Shown: piece by piece, positions 18,753 to 27,904 of the stretch
Layout of the letters: each line of letters opens with the position of its first letter
How positions within the stretch are numbered: position 1 is the first letter of the stretch
NCBI GenBank assembly: GCA_902578315.1
Contig: CACHCL010000001.1
Coordinates: 62,001 to 126,000, forward strand
DNA from: an uncultured Pelagibacteraceae bacterium
GTDB taxonomy: Bacteria > Pseudomonadota > Alphaproteobacteria > Pelagibacterales > Pelagibacteraceae
Direction: 5' to 3'
DNA: 64,000 nucleotides
Program-made: the position numbers and the translations under genes
The notes under the pieces: model-generated
Databases searched by the model: none
What the model was told of the DNA's origin: nothing
Seen by the model: only the letters and a program-made list of their open reading frames with translations

Positions 18753-19976
18753 TTAGATAGTTTTATCCACAGTTGCCAGAGGTCTTTCATCAATTGGTAA
18801 ATGCAAAGCTGTAGCAATGAAAGATAAAATAATTGCTAAATACCACGCATAATCAAAACTACCGAATTGATCATAAAAGTAACCACCTAAATATGCGCCC
18901 AAAAATGATCCAAATTGGTGGTTTAAAAATACTATACCAAACAGAAGGGTTAAATTTTTAGTTCCAAAAATTTGAGCAACTATTCCATTAGTTGCTGGCA
19001 CTGTAGCAAGCCATAACAATCCGAATGAGGTTCCAAATAATACTGCGGATAAATTAGAGGCTGGTAAGAAAATAAATAATATTAATGTTACACCCCTTAA
19101 AAAATATAAACCACTTAAAAGAATTTTTTTACTATATTTATCACCTAAGTAACCCATAATAAGTGTTCCTATTATATTAAAAAAACCTATTAAAGCTAAA
19201 ATAGCCATTCCAGTCCAATCAGCTAAACCTTTATCTTGAACATATCTTGGCACGTGAGTGGCGATCAATGTTATTTGAAAACCGCATACAAAAAATCCAA
19301 GAATAAGTAATCGAAAACCTTTATGCGCGAAAGACTCTTTTAAAACTTCATTTAAACTTCGATTGTCTATGCTGGAGTTAATTACAGTAATATTATTTTG
19401 AGGTAACTTTACAAATAAACCAGGTATACACATTAAAAACAATATTATTGAAAATATTATAAATGACATTTGCCATGTAGATATATTTTCAAAAATATTA
19501 GCTAAAATAGGAAAAATAAACATTCCTAAACCCCCGCTTGCAGTTACGAGGCCTGCCGCTTTACTTCTATTTTCATTAGGAAAATGTTTTGAGATCATTG
19601 GGGTAAGAATTGTTCCAGCTGCTCCAGCTAATCCCAAACCAACAAATAAACCAAGATTTATTTGTAACCACATACCAGAGATATAATTATTACCCATTAG
19701 GAGCATAGCCATTGAATAAAAAATTAATGCAGGCACTATTACAACATATCCTCCTAACTTATCTGAGACTCTTCCGAAAATTGGGGTAAAAATTCCCCAA
19801 AATATTGCGTGCATTGCTATAGCTAACCCAAATTCTGTATTAGATGTTCCTCCCGATGCTTCAAAATTGTTTGAGTAAAGTCCAAAAGTCTGTCTTACAC
19901 CCATCGTAGTGCAAACAACAAAACAAGCAGCAATTAATGCATAAAAAGCAGTTTTATTAGGAAAAAAATTTTTCAT
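18753..19976 (-). CDS. MFS transporter
   Basis: ~12 TM; GRVSDKLGGY, GYLGDKYSKK loops. Confidence 0.88.
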   Translation of the reverse strand: MKNFFPNKTAFYALIAACFVVCTTMGVRQTFGLYSNNFEASGGTSNTEFGLAIAMHAIFWGIFTPIFGRVSDKLGGYVVIVPALIFYSMAMLLMGNNYISGMWLQINLGLFVGLGLAGAAGTILTPMISKHFPNENRSKAAGLVTASGGLGMFIFPILANIFENISTWQMSFIIFSIILFLMCIPGLFVKLPQNNITVINSSIDNRSLNEVLKESFAHKGFRLLILGFFVCGFQITLIATHVPRYVQDKGLADWTGMAILALIGFFNIIGTLIMGYLGDKYSKKILLSGLYFLRGVTLILFIFLPASNLSAVLFGTSFGLLWLATVPATNGIVAQIFGTKNLTLLFGIVFLNHQFGSFLGAYLGGYFYDQFGSFDYAWYLAIILSFIATALHLPIDERPLATVDKTI

Positions 19977-21172
19977 TAATGAATTTTTTTTAAACCTTTT
20001 TTTAAATCATTTATTAAATCTACTGGATCCTCTAAACCTATATGCAACCTAACAATATATTCATCTTTATCAAACCGGTAAAATTGACGTCCTTTTAAAT
20101 ATTCATCCTTTTTTGAACTTTTAATTTCTTGAAGGATTGCTAAGCTTTCAAAACCGCCCCAACTATACCCTATTCCAAATAATTCTAATGAATTCACAAA
20201 TTTAATTACTGAAGCTTTTTTCTCGCTTTTAATGACTATCGACAGTAAACCTGTGGCTCCAGAATAATATTTTTTCCAAAGTTTATAGTTTTTGCTTGAG
20301 GGATTGTGTGGATAAAGAATTTCTTTAATTTTTTTATGTTTTTTTAAAAAATTAATTACAGTTTTTGTATTTTCACCATGTTGTTTTAACCTTGTATCTA
20401 ATGTTCTTAATCCTCTTATGATTAAATAGGCCTCGTCAGCTGACATACGATAGCCAGACAATTTATAAAAAAACATTACTTTTTTATAAACTTTTTTATT
20501 TACTGCTAAGGATCCCCCCATAGCATCAGAATGGCCAGAAAAATATTTAGTTGCTGAACAAAAAGACATATCAAAACCTAAATTTAAAGGTTTTAGATAG
20601 AGTGGTGTTCCCCAAGTGTTGTCTAATAAGGTGTAAATTTTCTTTTTTTTTGCCAACTTTGTAATTTTTGATAAGTCTTGAAACTCAAAAGTATTACTAC
20701 CAGGATTTTCGACTAAAATCATTTTTGTTTGCTTTGTAATTTTATTTTTTAAATCCTCAAAAGAATCTGGATTATAGAATTTTGCATTTATATTAAAATC
20801 TTTCATCAGCTTACTTGATATTTCTTTTGTCGGTCCATAAACGTTATCTGATACTAAAATTTCATCTCCAGGGCGACAAATGCTCATTAAAGCTAAAGCT
20901 ATTCCACCAAAACCAGTCCCAGTTAAAAAAACATGATAAGCTTCTTCTAATTCCTTTAATATGTTTTCTAGTTCTATAGTTGTTGAACTTCCATAACGAC
21001 CATAACTATAATGGCTCACTCTTTGGTGATTCTTAATCTTTTTTTCATGCTGATAAAGTTCCTGCATTGAGTCAAAGAGTATAGTAGAAGCTCTAATAAC
21101 TGGCGGATTAGCAGATCTGTTTGCCAGATCTTTTGTAGGATGTTTTAAAAATGTGCGTATAGACTTTTTCAT
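19976..21172 (-). CDS. metC: Cystathionine beta-lyase / Cys-Met PLP enzyme
   Basis: FLTGTGFGGIALALMSICRPGDEILVSDNVYGPT, DNTWGTPLYLKPLNLGFDMSFCSATKYFSGHSDAMGG; start reassigned to MKKSIRTFLKHPTKD. Confidence 0.88.
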   Translation of the reverse strand: MKKSIRTFLKHPTKDLANRSANPPVIRASTILFDSMQELYQHEKKIKNHQRVSHYSYGRYGSSTTIELENILKELEEAYHVFLTGTGFGGIALALMSICRPGDEILVSDNVYGPTKEISSKLMKDFNINAKFYNPDSFEDLKNKITKQTKMILVENPGSNTFEFQDLSKITKLAKKKKIYTLLDNTWGTPLYLKPLNLGFDMSFCSATKYFSGHSDAMGGSLAVNKKVYKKVMFFYKLSGYRMSADEAYLIIRGLRTLDTRLKQHGENTKTVINFLKKHKKIKEILYPHNPSSKNYKLWKKYYSGATGLLSIVIKSEKKASVIKFVNSLELFGIGYSWGGFESLAILQEIKSSKKDEYLKGRQFYRFDKDEYIVRLHIGLEDPVDLINDLKKGLKKIH

Positions 21173-21237
21173 AAAATAAGTATATTTGGACCTTATACAG
21201 TCCAATTCGAATTTGATATAAAAAAGGAGGCAAAAAT

Positions 21238-21321
21238 ATGGGGTATCCAAAAAAGCATAGAGGCAGAAGAAAAATTGGCTCTAAAAAGAGAAGAGCAAGA
21301 AAAAGAAATAAGAAAAAATAA
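21238..21321 (+). CDS. 27-aa extremely basic protein (ribosome/nucleic-acid-binding candidate)
   Basis: Not in ORF track: MGYPKKHRGRRKIGSKKRRARKRNKKK*, preceded by AAAAAGGAGGCAAAAAT. Confidence 0.75.
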   Translation: MGYPKKHRGRRKIGSKKRRARKRNKKK

Positions 21322-21335
21322 TCAAAAAACTACTT

Positions 21336-22037
21336 ATGCATGAAATTACTCAAATTAGAAAGTTGAGTGTTTGGATATTTTTCATTCCATTATTAGCTAT
21401 AAATCTTTGTCTATTTATTTCTCAGAATCCTGATTTTTTAGAAAATACCTTATTTAAAGTCGATCAGATTGGTAGATCAGCCTTTTCAATACCTTATTTA
21501 GATGGCAGTTTATCAATTAGTAGAGCCTCAAGGACATATCCTCAATATTTAATTTTTAAACCTGCAATGTGGCTTACTGCAGTTCTTTTATTTTTTTATT
21601 GGAAAAATAATAATAATTTAATTAATAACCTCAAAAATACTAATTTTAATTACAAATTCAAAACTTTTGGGATTTTGTCTGCAGTTTTTTTGGCTATTCA
21701 TTCTGTTTTTTTAGGTATTAAGTTTGACATACAACTATATAAATTATTTAGAAGAGTTGTTTTACTTTTATTTATAATTTTTGAAATTATTGCTCAAGGT
21801 ATTTTAGTTTACCATTTTTATAAAATAAAAAGTAAATTGGAAAATTTAATTAATAAAAAAGTACTTTTTTTTAAAATGATTTTGGTCTCAATTTTAGCAA
21901 CAGTTGGAATTTTGAGCCTTCCTATATTACTTCAATCTGGCAATACTCATTTTAAACATGCATTAGAATGGAATTATTTTGTTGGTGTAATATTATTTTA
22001 TTTGTTTTCAAGATTTTTTTGGAGAAGAACCACTTAA
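21336..22037 (+). CDS. Membrane protein, unknown
   Basis: ~6 hydrophobic segments. Confidence 0.6.
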   Translation: MHEITQIRKLSVWIFFIPLLAINLCLFISQNPDFLENTLFKVDQIGRSAFSIPYLDGSLSISRASRTYPQYLIFKPAMWLTAVLLFFYWKNNNNLINNLKNTNFNYKFKTFGILSAVFLAIHSVFLGIKFDIQLYKLFRRVVLLLFIIFEIIAQGILVYHFYKIKSKLENLINKKVLFFKMILVSILATVGILSLPILLQSGNTHFKHALEWNYFVGVILFYLFSRFFWRRTT

Positions 22038-22205
22038 ATTTCTAGGCTTTCGCCCAGAAATTTAGTAGTTTTGGCTCGTCGTTTTAGGCGCTACCGCCAA
22101 GCCATCCCGATGAACTATTCTAGCGCTACTAGGTTCATCTTTCTGCCCTTTAAGCTTGAACCTCTCGGTTTTTCCTTAAATGGCCAGTTAAGAGTTGCCT
22201 CTTAA
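22032..22205 (-). ncRNA. Candidate structured RNA, unassigned
   Basis: Five consecutive hairpins; three have GNRA loops on the minus strand (GCAA, GAGA, GAAA); GC-rich relative to flanks; no ORF. No Rfam family recognised. Confidence 0.6.
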
Positions 22206-22275
22206 TTAATTTCATTTAATCACAAAGGTTTTAAAATTTGTATCACTTAATGCGTGTCTAATTTATGAGTGTTAA

Positions 22276-23403
22276 TTAAGTGGATAAATTATTATTAAAA
22301 GTCTTGTCAATCCAGCCGCCACCGAGAACTTTATCCCCAACTTCATCAGTTGAATAAAATACGCAAGCTTGACCTGGAGAAATTCCTGTTTCTTTATCCA
22401 AAATTTCTACTTCAGCATGATTATTTTTAAATGTTACTCTAGAATTTAAAAGTTTTCCAGTTGATCTAACTTTTATATAAATATTTTTTTCAAATTCTTT
22501 TCTAGAAGCTAAAATATTTAGATTTCTTAAATTAATTTTTTTTATTTCTAGATTTTCCTTTTGACCAACTATCACTGTATTTTCGTCAGCATTTATATTT
22601 ATTACATATAAGGGTTTAGAGCTTGATATTTTAATACCCTTTCTTTGGCCGATTGTATAATTTATTATTCCGTCATGCTCACCAATTTGATTTCCAGATA
22701 AATCTATTATCTTTCCTTTTTTAAAAGACTCTGGCCTAAATTTTTTTATCACAGAACTATAGTCTCCGTTAGGTACAAAGCAAATATCTTGGCTATCTGG
22801 TTTATCTGCTACGTTTAAATTTAGTTTTTTAGCAATTGATCTAGTTTCATCTTTTTCAATATTTCCCAGGGGGAATCTAAGATAATCAAGCTGCTCCTGC
22901 GTTGTACTAAATAAAAAGTAACTCTGGTCTCTTTTATGATCTTTAGCTCTGTACATATTTCCATGACCATTTTTTTGAACTCTCGAAACATAATGCCCTG
23001 TGATTAATGCATCAGCTTTTAAATCTTTAGCATATTTAAAAAGATCTCTAAATTTTACTGTTTGATTACATTGAACACATGGAATTGGAGTTTCTCCAGC
23101 TACATAGCTATCAATAAAAGAGTCTATCACCTCAGATTTAAACTTTTTTTGATAGTATAATATTTCGTGATTAATATTAATTTTTTCTGATACTCGTTTA
23201 GCATCCATTATATCTTGGCCAGCACAACATTGTCTTCCCTCTTTAGATTGTTTAGCGTCATCATATAACTTCAGAGTAATACCTGTAACGTCGTACCCTT
23301 CTTCTTTCATCATTGCAGCAACAACGGAAGAATCTACACCTCCAGACATGGCTACTAAAACTTTAGTTTCTTTTTTTGTTTTATTAATTCCTAGAGAATT
23401 CAT
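22276..23403 (-). CDS. mnmA: tRNA-specific 2-thiouridylase MnmA
   Basis: [62 protein letters not shown]. Confidence 0.96.
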   Translation of the reverse strand: MNSLGINKTKKETKVLVAMSGGVDSSVVAAMMKEEGYDVTGITLKLYDDAKQSKEGRQCCAGQDIMDAKRVSEKININHEILYYQKKFKSEVIDSFIDSYVAGETPIPCVQCNQTVKFRDLFKYAKDLKADALITGHYVSRVQKNGHGNMYRAKDHKRDQSYFLFSTTQEQLDYLRFPLGNIEKDETRSIAKKLNLNVADKPDSQDICFVPNGDYSSVIKKFRPESFKKGKIIDLSGNQIGEHDGIINYTIGQRKGIKISSSKPLYVININADENTVIVGQKENLEIKKINLRNLNILASRKEFEKNIYIKVRSTGKLLNSRVTFKNNHAEVEILDKETGISPGQACVFYSTDEVGDKVLGGGWIDKTFNNNLST

Positions 23404-23443
23404 ATTTAAAAGTGTATAGTATATTTACAATTTATTTTCCATC

Positions 23444-23617
23444 ATGCTTATTGATTTTGAACCAGGCGATTATGTTAAAAATCCCGCAAATACGGACTGG
23501 GGTATTGGTCAAGTTCAATCAATAATAGGCAATAAAGTGACTGTTAATTTTGAAAATTTTGGTAAGAGAGTAATTAATATTAATAACGTTAAATTAGAAA
23601 AAATAGAAAATGAATGA
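23444..23617 (+). CDS. DUF3553 family small protein
   Basis: Not in ORF track: MLIDFEPGDYVKNPANTDWGIGQVQSIIGNKVTVNFENFGKRVININNVKLEKIENE*, typical DUF3553; overlaps next start by 8 nt. Confidence 0.88.
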   Translation: MLIDFEPGDYVKNPANTDWGIGQVQSIIGNKVTVNFENFGKRVININNVKLEKIENE

Positions 23618-24389
23618 AAATGATCTTAAAATAATAGCTGAAAGTTTAATTGAAAAATTCGATTATGCTGGAAAAGAGTCTATTAAGCTATTCAAAGAGG
23701 GCCTTAAGATACAAATTAAAGAAGATAGATCTCCGGTGAGCAATGGAGACTTACGAGTAAACCAACTTATATGTGATAAGATTTCTGAATTGACCCCAGA
23801 CATTCCAATCATTTCTGAGGAAACCGTAGATTTAAAAAAAAAAAATAAAGCTAATGTTTTTTGGCTTATTGATCCGATAGATGGAACAAAAGAATACATT
23901 GCTGGAAAAGATGAGTATACATTGAATGCAGCTTTAGTGATCAATAAAGTGCCTGTTTTAGGATTAGTCGGTGTGCCGAGAAAAGATAGACTTTTTTTTA
24001 CTTACGGACAGAGCAAAAGTTTTCTTATCGAAAAAAATAAAACAAAAAAACTTGATTGTAAAAAGAAACAACCAAAAGGTAAGATTGTCGCTTTATCAAG
24101 CGTTATAAAACCATCTGACATAATTTTGAATAAACTTAAGGAGTATAATGTTACAACAATTGTAAAAATGGCTAGCTCATACAAATTTTGTGTAATAGCA
24201 ACTGGCGAATATGATATATATGCTGCAAGAGAAAGAGCAAATGAATGGGATTATGCAGCTGGTCACGCAGTTGCTCAAAATGCAGGTGCGATAATTGAGA
24301 CTTTAGAAGAAAAGCCTTTTTTGTATGGTAAAGAAGATTACAAAAATCCTAGCTTACTAATAAGACGTTCTAAAAATTTAAATGATTAA
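23610..24389 (+). CDS. cysQ: 3'(2'),5'-bisphosphate nucleotidase (CysQ-like)
   Basis: IISEETVDL, FWLIDPIDGTKEYIAGKDEYTLNAALV, EWDYAAGHAVAQNAGA. Confidence 0.92.
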   Translation: MNENDLKIIAESLIEKFDYAGKESIKLFKEGLKIQIKEDRSPVSNGDLRVNQLICDKISELTPDIPIISEETVDLKKKNKANVFWLIDPIDGTKEYIAGKDEYTLNAALVINKVPVLGLVGVPRKDRLFFTYGQSKSFLIEKNKTKKLDCKKKQPKGKIVALSSVIKPSDIILNKLKEYNVTTIVKMASSYKFCVIATGEYDIYAARERANEWDYAAGHAVAQNAGAIIETLEEKPFLYGKEDYKNPSLLIRRSKNLND

Positions 24390-24525
24390 AACTATATTAA
24401 TTATAATTTTATCAGTAAGCTTTTTTGGAATTTTGTTATTTATTTTAGTTAGAAACTTTCTGAAAAGAAAAATTGATTTATTAGTGGAGGAAGAAAAAAA
24501 GAGAAAGTCAGATAATCTTGATTAA
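24382..24525 (+). CDS. 47-aa small membrane protein
   Basis: Not in ORF track: MIKTILIIILSVSFFGILLFILVRNFLKRKIDLLVEEEKKRKSDNLD*, overlaps cysQ stop (ATGATTAA). Confidence 0.5.
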   Translation: MIKTILIIILSVSFFGILLFILVRNFLKRKIDLLVEEEKKRKSDNLD

Positions 24526-25068
24526 TTTTTTAAATTCGTTTGCATCAAGGTCTAAAACTCTTTTTGATAAATCAAAACTAAATCCTCCCCTTGCTAAAAT
24601 TCCCATATCTTTTTTATAAAATAATTCTCGATTACTCTCAGGTCTTAAGGGCCCTATTCTTCTTCTCTTACAAAGTTTTAAAGCTGAAACAAAATCTGGT
24701 TCGATTTGGTCCTCTTTAATTTTTTCAATACTTTGTTTTACATATTTATCATCAATTCCTTTGCTTCTGAGAGATTGATTAATTTTATTTAAGGAATAAC
24801 CTCTCTTTAAAAACATTCTAGCTTTTGAGTCAGAGTACATTTCATCACTTAAAATTTTATTTTTTTCCAAATTTGAAACTATTTCATCAATAATTGCGGT
24901 AACCTCTTTTTTAGATTTAGTTCCTTTAATTTTTGTTAAATATTTTTTTAACAAGAATACTTTGAGCTGTTGCTTAGATGGGCTATATTTCTCAAGATAG
25001 GAATAGGCCAAGTCTTTTAAATTAGTCGTTAGATCTTCAAAATCACTTTTATTTGATGTGGGATTCAT
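24508..25068 (-). CDS. recX: RecX-like regulatory protein
   Basis: AYSYLEKYSPSKQQLKVFLLKK, SDSKARMFLKRGYSLNKINQSLRSKGID, ARGGFSFDLSKRVLD. Confidence 0.82.
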   Translation of the reverse strand: MNPTSNKSDFEDLTTNLKDLAYSYLEKYSPSKQQLKVFLLKKYLTKIKGTKSKKEVTAIIDEIVSNLEKNKILSDEMYSDSKARMFLKRGYSLNKINQSLRSKGIDDKYVKQSIEKIKEDQIEPDFVSALKLCKRRRIGPLRPESNRELFYKKDMGILARGGFSFDLSKRVLDLDANEFKKLIKII

Positions 25069-25094
25069 TAATTTAATATACTATATTATTTTTA

Positions 25095-25565
25095 ATGATA
25101 AATAATCTACTAGCTTTTGTTAATTCTGAAAATATTTATTTAATAGCAAACTGGGGGATAATTCCATTTTGGTTTATGCTTATTTTTTTTCCTAATAATG
25201 GTTTAACTACCTTTTTTGTTCAATCAATTGTTGTTCCTTTAATTTTAGGAGTTGCGTATGTTTATTTGTCTTACAATCTTTATTTAGAAAATGATATTTT
25301 TGACGGTTTTGAACTTTATAAAGGTTTAGATGGACTATATTCAATGTTTGCAAATGAATATTTATTATTGATTTTTTGGCTTCATTTTCTTGCAATTAGT
25401 TTGTTTGCTGGGGCGTGGATAGCAAGAGATGCTAGAAAGTATTTTATTCCAAAAATAATAACAATACCTTCACTTGTTTTGACTTATTTTACAGGCCCGG
25501 TAGGGTTGGTAATTTATTGGTTTTTTAGAATATTTTTTGCTAAAAAAATTAGCTTTGATGATTAA
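25095..25565 (+). CDS. ABA4-like (DUF4281) membrane protein
   Basis: NWGIIPFWFMLIFFP, WLHFLAISLFAGAWIARDARKYFIPKIITIPSLVLTYFTGPVGLVIYWFFR. Confidence 0.85.
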   Translation: MINNLLAFVNSENIYLIANWGIIPFWFMLIFFPNNGLTTFFVQSIVVPLILGVAYVYLSYNLYLENDIFDGFELYKGLDGLYSMFANEYLLLIFWLHFLAISLFAGAWIARDARKYFIPKIITIPSLVLTYFTGPVGLVIYWFFRIFFAKKISFDD

Positions 25566-26145
25566 ACCATTCGATTTTTACTTTGATTTCGTAAGCCCAT
25601 ATTCTTTTCTTGCTCATAAAGAGATTAGAAAATTTGAAAAAAGAGTTTCGATTAAAATAAGGTACAAGCCAATATTATTAGGTGGTTTACATAATTTGCA
25701 TGGAATAAAAGCACCTGCTTTTATACCAGCTAAAGCAAAGCACATGATAAGAGATTGTAAACTAATAGCGGAAAAAAATAATGTAAAATTCAAATTCAAC
25801 TCATATTTTCCAATAAGAAGCTTAAATTTAATGCGAGGAGTGTTTGTAGCAGATGAAGATAATTTCAAGAGTTATTATATAGATAGTATCTTTGATGCTA
25901 TATGGCAGGATGGTCTAAATATGAATGATGATAACATTGTGCAGAAAGTTTTAAAAAATCTAAATGTTAATCCAAAAACATTCGTATTAAGATCAACCTC
26001 TTCATCTATAAAAGACTCATTAAAAAAAAGAACAAGTGAGGCTTACGAGAAAGGGGTATTTGGTGCTCCCACATTTGTTACAAACAACAAAATATTTTGG
26101 GGTCAAGATAGAATTGAATTTGCAATCAAGGAAGCAAGCAAATAA
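25558..26145 (+). CDS. DsbA-family 2-hydroxychromene-2-carboxylate isomerase-like
   Basis: FDFYFDFVSPYSFLAHKEI...PILLGGLH...GVFGAPTFVTNNKIFWGQDRIEF; start reassigned to ATGATTAA overlap. Confidence 0.88.
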   Translation: MIKPFDFYFDFVSPYSFLAHKEIRKFEKRVSIKIRYKPILLGGLHNLHGIKAPAFIPAKAKHMIRDCKLIAEKNNVKFKFNSYFPIRSLNLMRGVFVADEDNFKSYYIDSIFDAIWQDGLNMNDDNIVQKVLKNLNVNPKTFVLRSTSSSIKDSLKKRTSEAYEKGVFGAPTFVTNNKIFWGQDRIEFAIKEASK

Positions 26146-26146
26146 A

Positions 26147-26545
26147 TTATTTTTTTTCTTTTTTTACCACTTTCATACCAACATTTTTTAAAGCATCAAA
26201 CCCACCATCAACATGAGCTACGTTTTTAAAACCCATATCTATTAAAGATTTTGCAGCTAATGCCGATCGAAAACCAGCTGCGCAGAATAGAACCATTTTT
26301 TTGATATCACCAATTTTATTTGCATTGTAATATGAACTGTTTGGGTCTAACCAAAATTCAAGCATGCCTCTTGGAATGTGTTTTGAATTTTCTATTGTTC
26401 CCTCGTTCCAGAGTTCTCGGATATCTCTTACATCGATTAATGTAATATCTTTATTATCAGATAACTTTTTAACTACTTCTGGACCTAGAGTTTCAATGCT
26501 TTTTTTAGCCTCTTCGACTAATATTTGGGAAGATTTTATATTCAT
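26147..26545 (-). CDS. Rhodanese-domain protein
   Basis: ITLIDVRDIRELWNEGTIENSKHIPRGMLEFW...VLFCAAGFRSALAAKSL; start likely MNIKSSQ. Confidence 0.88.
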   Translation of the reverse strand: MNIKSSQILVEEAKKSIETLGPEVVKKLSDNKDITLIDVRDIRELWNEGTIENSKHIPRGMLEFWLDPNSSYYNANKIGDIKKMVLFCAAGFRSALAAKSLIDMGFKNVAHVDGGFDALKNVGMKVVKKEKK

Positions 26546-26564
26546 GGTATTAAAATACATATTC

Positions 26565-27587
26565 ATGAGAGAAATTAAAAGCACAAAAAAAACAAGTTTT
26601 TTAAAAAAAATATTCATTAAAATTTGCCGAGTATTAGGCTATGAATTAATGGACCAGAGTTCATTGGAATTTCCTGTTTCTGACAAAAAAAGTAAAGATA
26701 CATTGAGCATCCCAGGCAAAAGATCTTTTTCTTTAGGAGTTGGAGGACTCCCTATAACGAGAAAAGTTCAAGGTATCGACATTATCGTGAAAACATGCAC
26801 CAGTGTTCAATTGGTTTCTCAGAGTAAAAATAGAATTTTTGAAAAAGAAAAATCAGAATATACATTTAGAACGTTGAAGTCGTTATATAAATCGGCTTTA
26901 GATTTAAAAAGGAAATTTCCTAAAATTTTTATTCAATTTACTATAATTGATATTGGCTCTGATGATATCAACAAGAATAAATTAAAGACTTTTTTAAATG
27001 ATTTTCCTTTTAAATTTATCAATCTTGATGAAAAAAAAATTAGTATGGAGCCTGTAACTATAAACAAAAATAACAAGATCATTGAGAATAATATGGCCAC
27101 AACAATGAAATCTATTTATGAGTCTTTTAACCAAGCTCAAAAATGCAAAGATTTAATATATTTTGTTGAAGATGATTACATTCATAAAACTGAGGCTTTG
27201 GCTGAAATGATATTTGCTTACGAAAAATTTTCCTCTATTTTTAATAAAGAACTGTTTATTCTATCAACTGATTATCCTTACCTTTATAAGAAACTTGAAA
27301 ATTCAAATGTACTTATTGGTGAAAATTATCACTGGAGAACTGTGAGTGAGTCTTTGTTAACCTTTTTAACAAGTAATAAAATGTTTAATAAATATAGCGA
27401 AAAATTTTATGATATGGCTAAAAATGAAAAAAATCCTTTTGAAAAAAATTTACATGAGATTTTTGATAAAGAACTTTGTCTTTCACCTTTGCCCTCCTTG
27501 AGCATCCATTGTTCTAATGTAAACTCTGTTTTTGGTTTGTCACCAAATGTAGATTTTAAGAAAATTTGGGATGAAAATGATAATTAA
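26565..27587 (+). CDS. Hypothetical, possibly glycosyltransferase-like
   Basis: YESFNQAQKCKDLIYFVEDDYIHKTEALAEMI (EDD motif); start trimmed from the supplied ORF, whose N-terminus is antisense to the rhodanese gene. Confidence 0.6.
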   Translation: MREIKSTKKTSFLKKIFIKICRVLGYELMDQSSLEFPVSDKKSKDTLSIPGKRSFSLGVGGLPITRKVQGIDIIVKTCTSVQLVSQSKNRIFEKEKSEYTFRTLKSLYKSALDLKRKFPKIFIQFTIIDIGSDDINKNKLKTFLNDFPFKFINLDEKKISMEPVTINKNNKIIENNMATTMKSIYESFNQAQKCKDLIYFVEDDYIHKTEALAEMIFAYEKFSSIFNKELFILSTDYPYLYKKLENSNVLIGENYHWRTVSESLLTFLTSNKMFNKYSEKFYDMAKNEKNPFEKNLHEIFDKELCLSPLPSLSIHCSNVNSVFGLSPNVDFKKIWDENDN

Positions 27588-27830
27588 TGTTAAAAATGTC
27601 TTTATTTATCAATCAATTTGTAAATACAACTTTTAAGCTAATTAAATTCTTTTTATTTATTAAAAACATATAAATTTGAATAAATCTTATTATTCATCTT
27701 TGCAAAACTTTAAGTATAGATAATTTTAAAATTAGAATCAAAATAGTTAAAATATTATATGAAATTAATTCATATCCAGGCACTATAAATACAACCTAAA
27801 AAATCAATCAACCTAATTTAATAAAAAATA

Positions 27831-27863
27831 AAAAAAGGCCCAGAAGGGGATCTGGGCCTTTTA
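27831..27863 (-). terminator. Intrinsic terminator (bidirectional)
   Basis: AAAAGGCCCAGA-aggggA-TCTGGGCCTTTT with A/T tracts both sides, just 3' of amt. Confidence 0.88.
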
Positions 27864-27904
27864 TATTTCTCCAACTAACGAGGGAGGAGATAAGCTAAAT
27901 TGTT

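Noticed and set aside
22032-22205. tmRNA assignment (AACGACGA string resembles tmRNA tag coding)
   Set aside because: No tRNA-like ends, no GGTTCGAATCC, and the frame does not yield an LAA-type tag ending in a stop.
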